NCBI GenBank assembly: GCA_002084435.1
Contig: NBLG01000036.1
Coordinates: forward strand, 1 to 8,291
Reading direction: 5' to 3'
Source: Tenericutes bacterium 4572_104
GTDB taxonomy: Bacteria > Bacillota_I > Bacilli_A > Izemoplasmatales > UBA5603
Length of the DNA stretch: 8,291 bases
Positions 5,792 through 8,291 of the stretch are shown piece by piece. The position numbers and the translations under genes were made by a program. Under the pieces are notes generated by a model. It had not been told where the DNA came from and made no database searches. It saw only the letters and a program-made list of their open reading frames with translations. Position 1 is the first letter of the stretch. Every line of letters starts with the position of its first letter.

Positions 5792-7862
5792 GACAGTGTG
5801 AAATCATATTGGTAATTGTTTGAGATTTTCCTGTCCCTGGAGGCCCTTGAAGGACAAACGATTTTCCTTCATTAGCCGAAAAAATGGCTGCAAGTTGCGA
5901 AGAATCAGCTGAAAGAGGACAATAGATTTGCTCAAGCGAATAATCGTCAATTTGATCCTCATTTACAAAAGCAGATTCTTCAGTTTCTTTTCTTTCTCCC
6001 ATAATTCTTGCCACAACGGGGCTTTTCAACATAGAAGGGAATTGCTCTGCTAATTCTTTCCACATCAGATATTTTTGGAAAGTAAATTCACTGAGCCAGA
6101 CTTCATTTTTTAGTTCCCAACCTCGATTATCTTTAATGATAGTCCGGATCGTGTTAAAAATCAGCTCAACATCTACACCGGAATTATCCATCGGAAGTGG
6201 GTCTAGACCTGGAAATTTCAAGCCAAAATCTCGTGTTAATTTTTGAAGAAGTGTATAGTTAAGAACTGTTTCATTATCGCGCATAACTATAGAGTAGCGC
6301 AGACCTACAGCTCTTTTCTTTAGTTCTACAGGCAGTAGAATTAGTGGGGAATGCCGTACTTTTCCTTTTACATCATCCTCTTGCCATTCTAGAATCCCTA
6401 AAGATAGATACAGTGTATTAGCACCAGTTTCTTCCTGCATCGTACGAATATCACGGAATAGTTTTTTGAGTATCTGGTGGAATTTGATTTGTGGTAAATT
6501 GGTAATAAGCTTTTTCTTAGAGAAACCATCAATAACTGTTTGTTTAAATACCTTGGCGGCATCATTTCTAGTGTTGTTTATCCGATTTTCAGGTTTTGGG
6601 AGTAGCTCAAAAACAGAACCGTCAGCAAGTAGATCTTCAATATCATCGGGGTTGTTACACTCGATTTTTACAGTAGATTGGGTTGTACGAAAATTGAGAA
6701 GGCGGTTTCTAAAAGTGAGGTCTAGCAATTTATCCTGCCACAGATCCAGCTCACTTTTTCGTGAAACTGTCTCAGAGGGAAGGGTAAAATTATCGAACTC
6801 TTTTTTTTCAAGATCTTGCCGTTCATTGCGTTCTTCAACGATTTGTTCGGTATTTATCTGTATTGTATTTATTTCATTGAGGGGATAAATCAGTGCTGAA
6901 GAACGACAGTATTTAACATCTATACCAAATAAAAACTCTTGCTCATTAAGAAAATGAGCTTCAGCTAATTTTTCTGCTTCAGAAAATGGGACTATATTTT
7001 TACTAGTCACAGCCGTTGTTTCAAAAACAACCAACTCCTGCAGTTTAATCCTTTTTCTAAAAAACTGAGGATCTTCATCGAATGCACGAGGGAGGTTTTT
7101 TTCTTCCAGCCAAACACCGGTAAACGCATGGCCTTGAATGATAAATACTAACGCATTTAACCCACACTGTTCCAAACATGAGCCAAAAAAAAGGGCTAGA
7201 TCAAGACAGGATCCCAATTGATGAGTAAGTATATCATTAACAGTTCTTATTTTCTGTCCTTGCTTTTCAAAGCTTGCAGGCGGTTCAGCATAAACGATAT
7301 TAGTTTTTCTTATCGCCAAATAAAGACTCTGTACAAGAGCATATACCCTTGTTTTGTCATTTGATTGATATCCATCCAGAGCAGATCTTCCTGATTTTTC
7401 TTCAAGAATCTTGGCAGCAGAGCGTATGATTGTTTGCACACCACTGTTGTTTGGTGTAATATAGCTACAAAGCAATTCTATAGGTATTGCTTGCCCTAAC
7501 CAAATAGCACTTGAAGAAAATTCAATTTCCTGCTGTTTTTCTATCAGTAATGTTTCACCTTGATAAAGTTTTATTGTAATTGTACCTGCTACTTTTTCAT
7601 TACAGTTTTGGAAAAAGTCCCAAGAATAATGTAATTCGGGTGTTTCGAGATCAAAAGATTCTTCTTTTCTTATAAGAGTAATTCGATGTGTTCCTTTGAA
7701 AGCTTGATTAGGATCTGAAGAGATCTCAACAGAGAGATCTGATAAGTCTTCATTACTACTATTTATAATTTTGATAGTCTGAATTATTGGAATATTGTTT
7801 TGGATGAGAGAAAGGTTTGCTTTGGATAGCGAACTTACTTCAATAGTAATATTTTTTATCAT
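5709..7862 (-). CDS. 5' part of helicase-nuclease: transglutaminase-like, DUF4011-type and Walker A
   Basis: The 717-codon frame starts at ATG 7862-7860, 6 nt after AAAAGGAG. Residues 1-130 look like a beta-sandwich. Residues 190-310 resemble a transglutaminase/papain-like fold, with a candidate triad of Cys219 (GSCLDLAL), His245 (GHAFTGVW) and Asp262 (FDEDP). These spacings fit the superfamily, but catalysis is unproven. The DUF4011-type region begins near residue 370 (LDLWQDKLLDLTFRNRLLNF) and includes SPLILLPVEL and LGLKFPGLDPLP blocks. The nucleotide-binding start of the helicase follows: ADSSQ (Asp653, Gln656, a Q-motif equivalent) and GPPGTGKSQT (Walker A, 673-682). Residues up to 701 (VLFVS) are genuine; 702-717 are out-of-frame read-through ending at TAA. 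If translated, the product has the transglutaminase-like domain intact but lacks Walker B and all later motifs, so it cannot be a helicase. It might persist as a truncated protein. Confidence 0.85.
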   Translation of the reverse strand: MIKNITIEVSSLSKANLSLIQNNIPIIQTIKIINSSNEDLSDLSVEISSDPNQAFKGTHRITLIRKEESFDLETPELHYSWDFFQNCNEKVAGTITIKLYQGETLLIEKQQEIEFSSSAIWLGQAIPIELLCSYITPNNSGVQTIIRSAAKILEEKSGRSALDGYQSNDKTRVYALVQSLYLAIRKTNIVYAEPPASFEKQGQKIRTVNDILTHQLGSCLDLALFFGSCLEQCGLNALVFIIQGHAFTGVWLEEKNLPRAFDEDPQFFRKRIKLQELVVFETTAVTSKNIVPFSEAEKLAEAHFLNEQEFLFGIDVKYCRSSALIYPLNEINTIQINTEQIVEERNERQDLEKKEFDNFTLPSETVSRKSELDLWQDKLLDLTFRNRLLNFRTTQSTVKIECNNPDDIEDLLADGSVFELLPKPENRINNTRNDAAKVFKQTVIDGFSKKKLITNLPQIKFHQILKKLFRDIRTMQEETGANTLYLSLGILEWQEDDVKGKVRHSPLILLPVELKKRAVGLRYSIVMRDNETVLNYTLLQKLTRDFGLKFPGLDPLPMDNSGVDVELIFNTIRTIIKDNRGWELKNEVWLSEFTFQKYLMWKELAEQFPSMLKSPVVARIMGERKETEESAFVNEDQIDDYSLEQIYCPLSADSSQLAAIFSANEGKSFVLQGPPGTGKSQTITNMISHCLAHGKSVLFVSTLKISGPRIILPSATF
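5761..5764 (-). other. Inferred deletion junction (TATC) that splits the helicase gene
   Basis: On the minus strand, GTT CTT TTT GTA TCT (VLFVS, 5' frame) runs into TAT CTA CGC TTA (YLRL, 3' frame), and the two frames share TATC. If the ancestor read V-SEKMAALDVV-YLRL, the first TATC would sit at GTA-TC and the second at TAT-C, 32 bp apart. Loss of one copy plus the intervening sequence gives exactly the observed junction and the observed shift of frame. The ancestral residues are inferred from what this helicase family usually carries, not seen here. Confidence 0.6.
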
Positions 7863-7868
7863 CTAATG

Positions 7869-7876
7869 CTCCTTTT
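7869..7876 (-). promoter_or_regulatory. Ribosome binding site of the helicase-nuclease gene
   Basis: AAAAGGAG on the minus strand sits 6 nt before the ATG at 7862-7860. This near-consensus site supports the chosen start and suggests the gene was well translated before it was broken. Confidence 0.85.
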
Positions 7877-7894
7877 ATAATTCAGAGAAAGTCT

Positions 7895-7910
7895 TTTACG
7901 CTAGTGTAAA
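7895..7910. promoter_or_regulatory. Palindrome TTTACGCTAGTGTAAA, candidate operator
   Basis: This 16-bp near-palindrome has arms TTTAC/GTAAA around a central CTAG, with a single mismatched pair (G7900/T7905). It lies about 35-50 bp upstream of the helicase ATG, between the candidate promoter and the RBS, where a repressor dimer would block transcription. No regulator gene is visible in the window, so the binding protein is unknown. Confidence 0.4.
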
Positions 7911-7919
7911 TCCTAAATC

Positions 7920-7939
7920 AATAATTTAATTGAATTATT
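7920..7939. repeat. AT-only near-palindrome upstream of the helicase gene
   Basis: A 20-bp sequence, AATAATTTAATTGAATTATT, is palindromic except for one pair. It is 10 bp from the CTAG palindrome. It could be a second regulator site or an H-NS/IHF-type AT-rich element, but AT-rich palindromes also arise by chance. Confidence 0.35.
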
Positions 7940-7949
7940 AAAATTTAGT

Positions 7950-7979
7950 TTTATAGATCATCGTGCTTTCATGGACCAA
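7950..7979 (-). promoter_or_regulatory. Candidate sigma-70-type promoter of the helicase gene
   Basis: On the minus strand TTGGTC (7979-7974) and TATAAA (7955-7950) are separated by 18 nt. Transcription would start near 7943, placing both palindromes in the early transcribed region and giving a leader of about 80 nt. A weaker alternative, TTGATT (7921-7916) with TAAAAG (7898-7893), overlaps the palindromes. The AT-rich background keeps confidence low. Confidence 0.3.
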
Positions 7980-8291
7980 TTACAGTTAAGTATTATGTAC
8001 TGTTTTAAAAGCTGCTGAAGCACTTTACTTCCTTGATTTTGAATATATTATGACAACATAATAGTATATTAAGATGTTGTATATACTGAAATATTCTTAA
8101 AGTATGTCTTTAGCAATTCTATACTATGTTATTTCTGCATCTTGAATATTGTTCTACATTATCACTGCGAAACCATTTTTCTCTAACATTATTTCAGCTT
8201 TATCATAAAACTTTTGTCCAACATATTAAAATAATTTTCAGAATACGAAATACACCATGCATATATCCATATTTATTCCTGAGCAATCAAT
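7980..8291. other. Gene-free AT-rich region at the right end
   Basis: No frame on either strand is long enough or well enough started to call a gene. An inverted repeat ACAACAT/ATGTTGT (8053-8059 and 8074-8080, 14-nt loop) is the only clear structure. A minus-strand stretch at about 8165-8230 reads like a short protein C-terminus (FYDKAEIMLEKNGFAVIM then TAG), but stops lie just upstream in the same frame. It may be chance or a decayed gene end. Confidence 0.45.

Larger units (their letters stand above)
2138..7862 (-). pseudogene. Large SF1 helicase-nuclease gene (DUF4011/DUF3320 type), frameshifted
   Basis: This is one ancestral gene now in two overlapping frames. The span is 5725 bp, one base more than a multiple of three; restoring 32 bp would give 5757 bp, or 1,918 codons plus stop. 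Domains in order are a beta-rich N-terminus, a transglutaminase-like domain, a DUF4011-type region, Walker A, a long helical insertion, helicase motifs II-VI, a Vsr/MTES_1575-like nuclease and a DUF3320-like C-terminus. The 5' frame ends 16 codons after VLFVS in unrelated residues, while the 3' frame picks up at LRLKSVGL. In relatives these blocks are joined by about 11 residues of the SEKMAALDVVY type (motif Ia), which are absent here in every frame. A deletion therefore fits better than a point indel. Such multidomain helicase-nucleases act on nucleic acids in the cytoplasm and are often found in mobile or defence regions; a defence role here is inference. The gene is upstream of, and co-oriented with, the rmuC-like gene. 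Confidence 0.85.

Noticed and set aside
6466..6888. 140-codon plus-strand frame opposite the DUF4011-type region
   Set aside because: It is antisense to well-conserved coding sequence, serine- and arginine-rich as expected from complementing coding DNA, and has no credible start signal.

Overview
The window is AT-rich DNA (GC roughly in the mid-30s percent by eye). It looks like a bacterial chromosome, probably a Gram-negative: there are strong AAGGAG-type ribosome binding sites, an RmuC-family gene and a very large SF1 helicase-nuclease gene. The sequence does not allow a genus call. Everything recognisable is on the minus strand, so transcription runs from right to left: (8291) upstream region, helicase-nuclease, 132-bp gap, rmuC-like gene, (1) downstream region.

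Right end (7863-8291): 429 bp without a supportable gene. Next to the helicase start there is a strong RBS, a plausible promoter and two palindromes that could be operators. The distal 300 bp holds only a small inverted repeat and uninterpretable AT-rich sequence.

Middle (2138-7862): one ancestral gene of about 1,918 codons. It would encode a transglutaminase-like domain, a DUF4011-type region, an SF1 (UPF1/DNA2/NAM7-like, COG1112-type) helicase core, a Vsr/MTES_1575-like nuclease domain and a C-terminal DUF3320-like domain. The gene is split into two overlapping frames at about 5761-5764, just after the Walker A block. The protein sequence also lacks about 11 residues expected there (helicase motif Ia). 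The best explanation is a deletion of about 32 bp between short TATC repeats, not a programmed frameshift or a one-base error.

Left (179-2005): an rmuC-like gene encoding an N-terminal membrane anchor, a long coiled coil and a PD-(D/E)XK-like RmuC core. Its own RBS and start at 2005 are clear, but codon 28 is an in-frame TAA, after which the frame is open to 179. The coiled coil contains three tandem 49-residue (147-bp) repeats. Downstream of its stop is a short motif resembling one half of an integron attC site, without the other half.

Overall, this is a two-gene nucleic-acid-processing module with the flavour of a defence-island gene pair. Each gene carries a single clean inactivating lesion in otherwise well-preserved coding sequence, so both lesions look recent. 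Whether the two genes ever acted together is inference.
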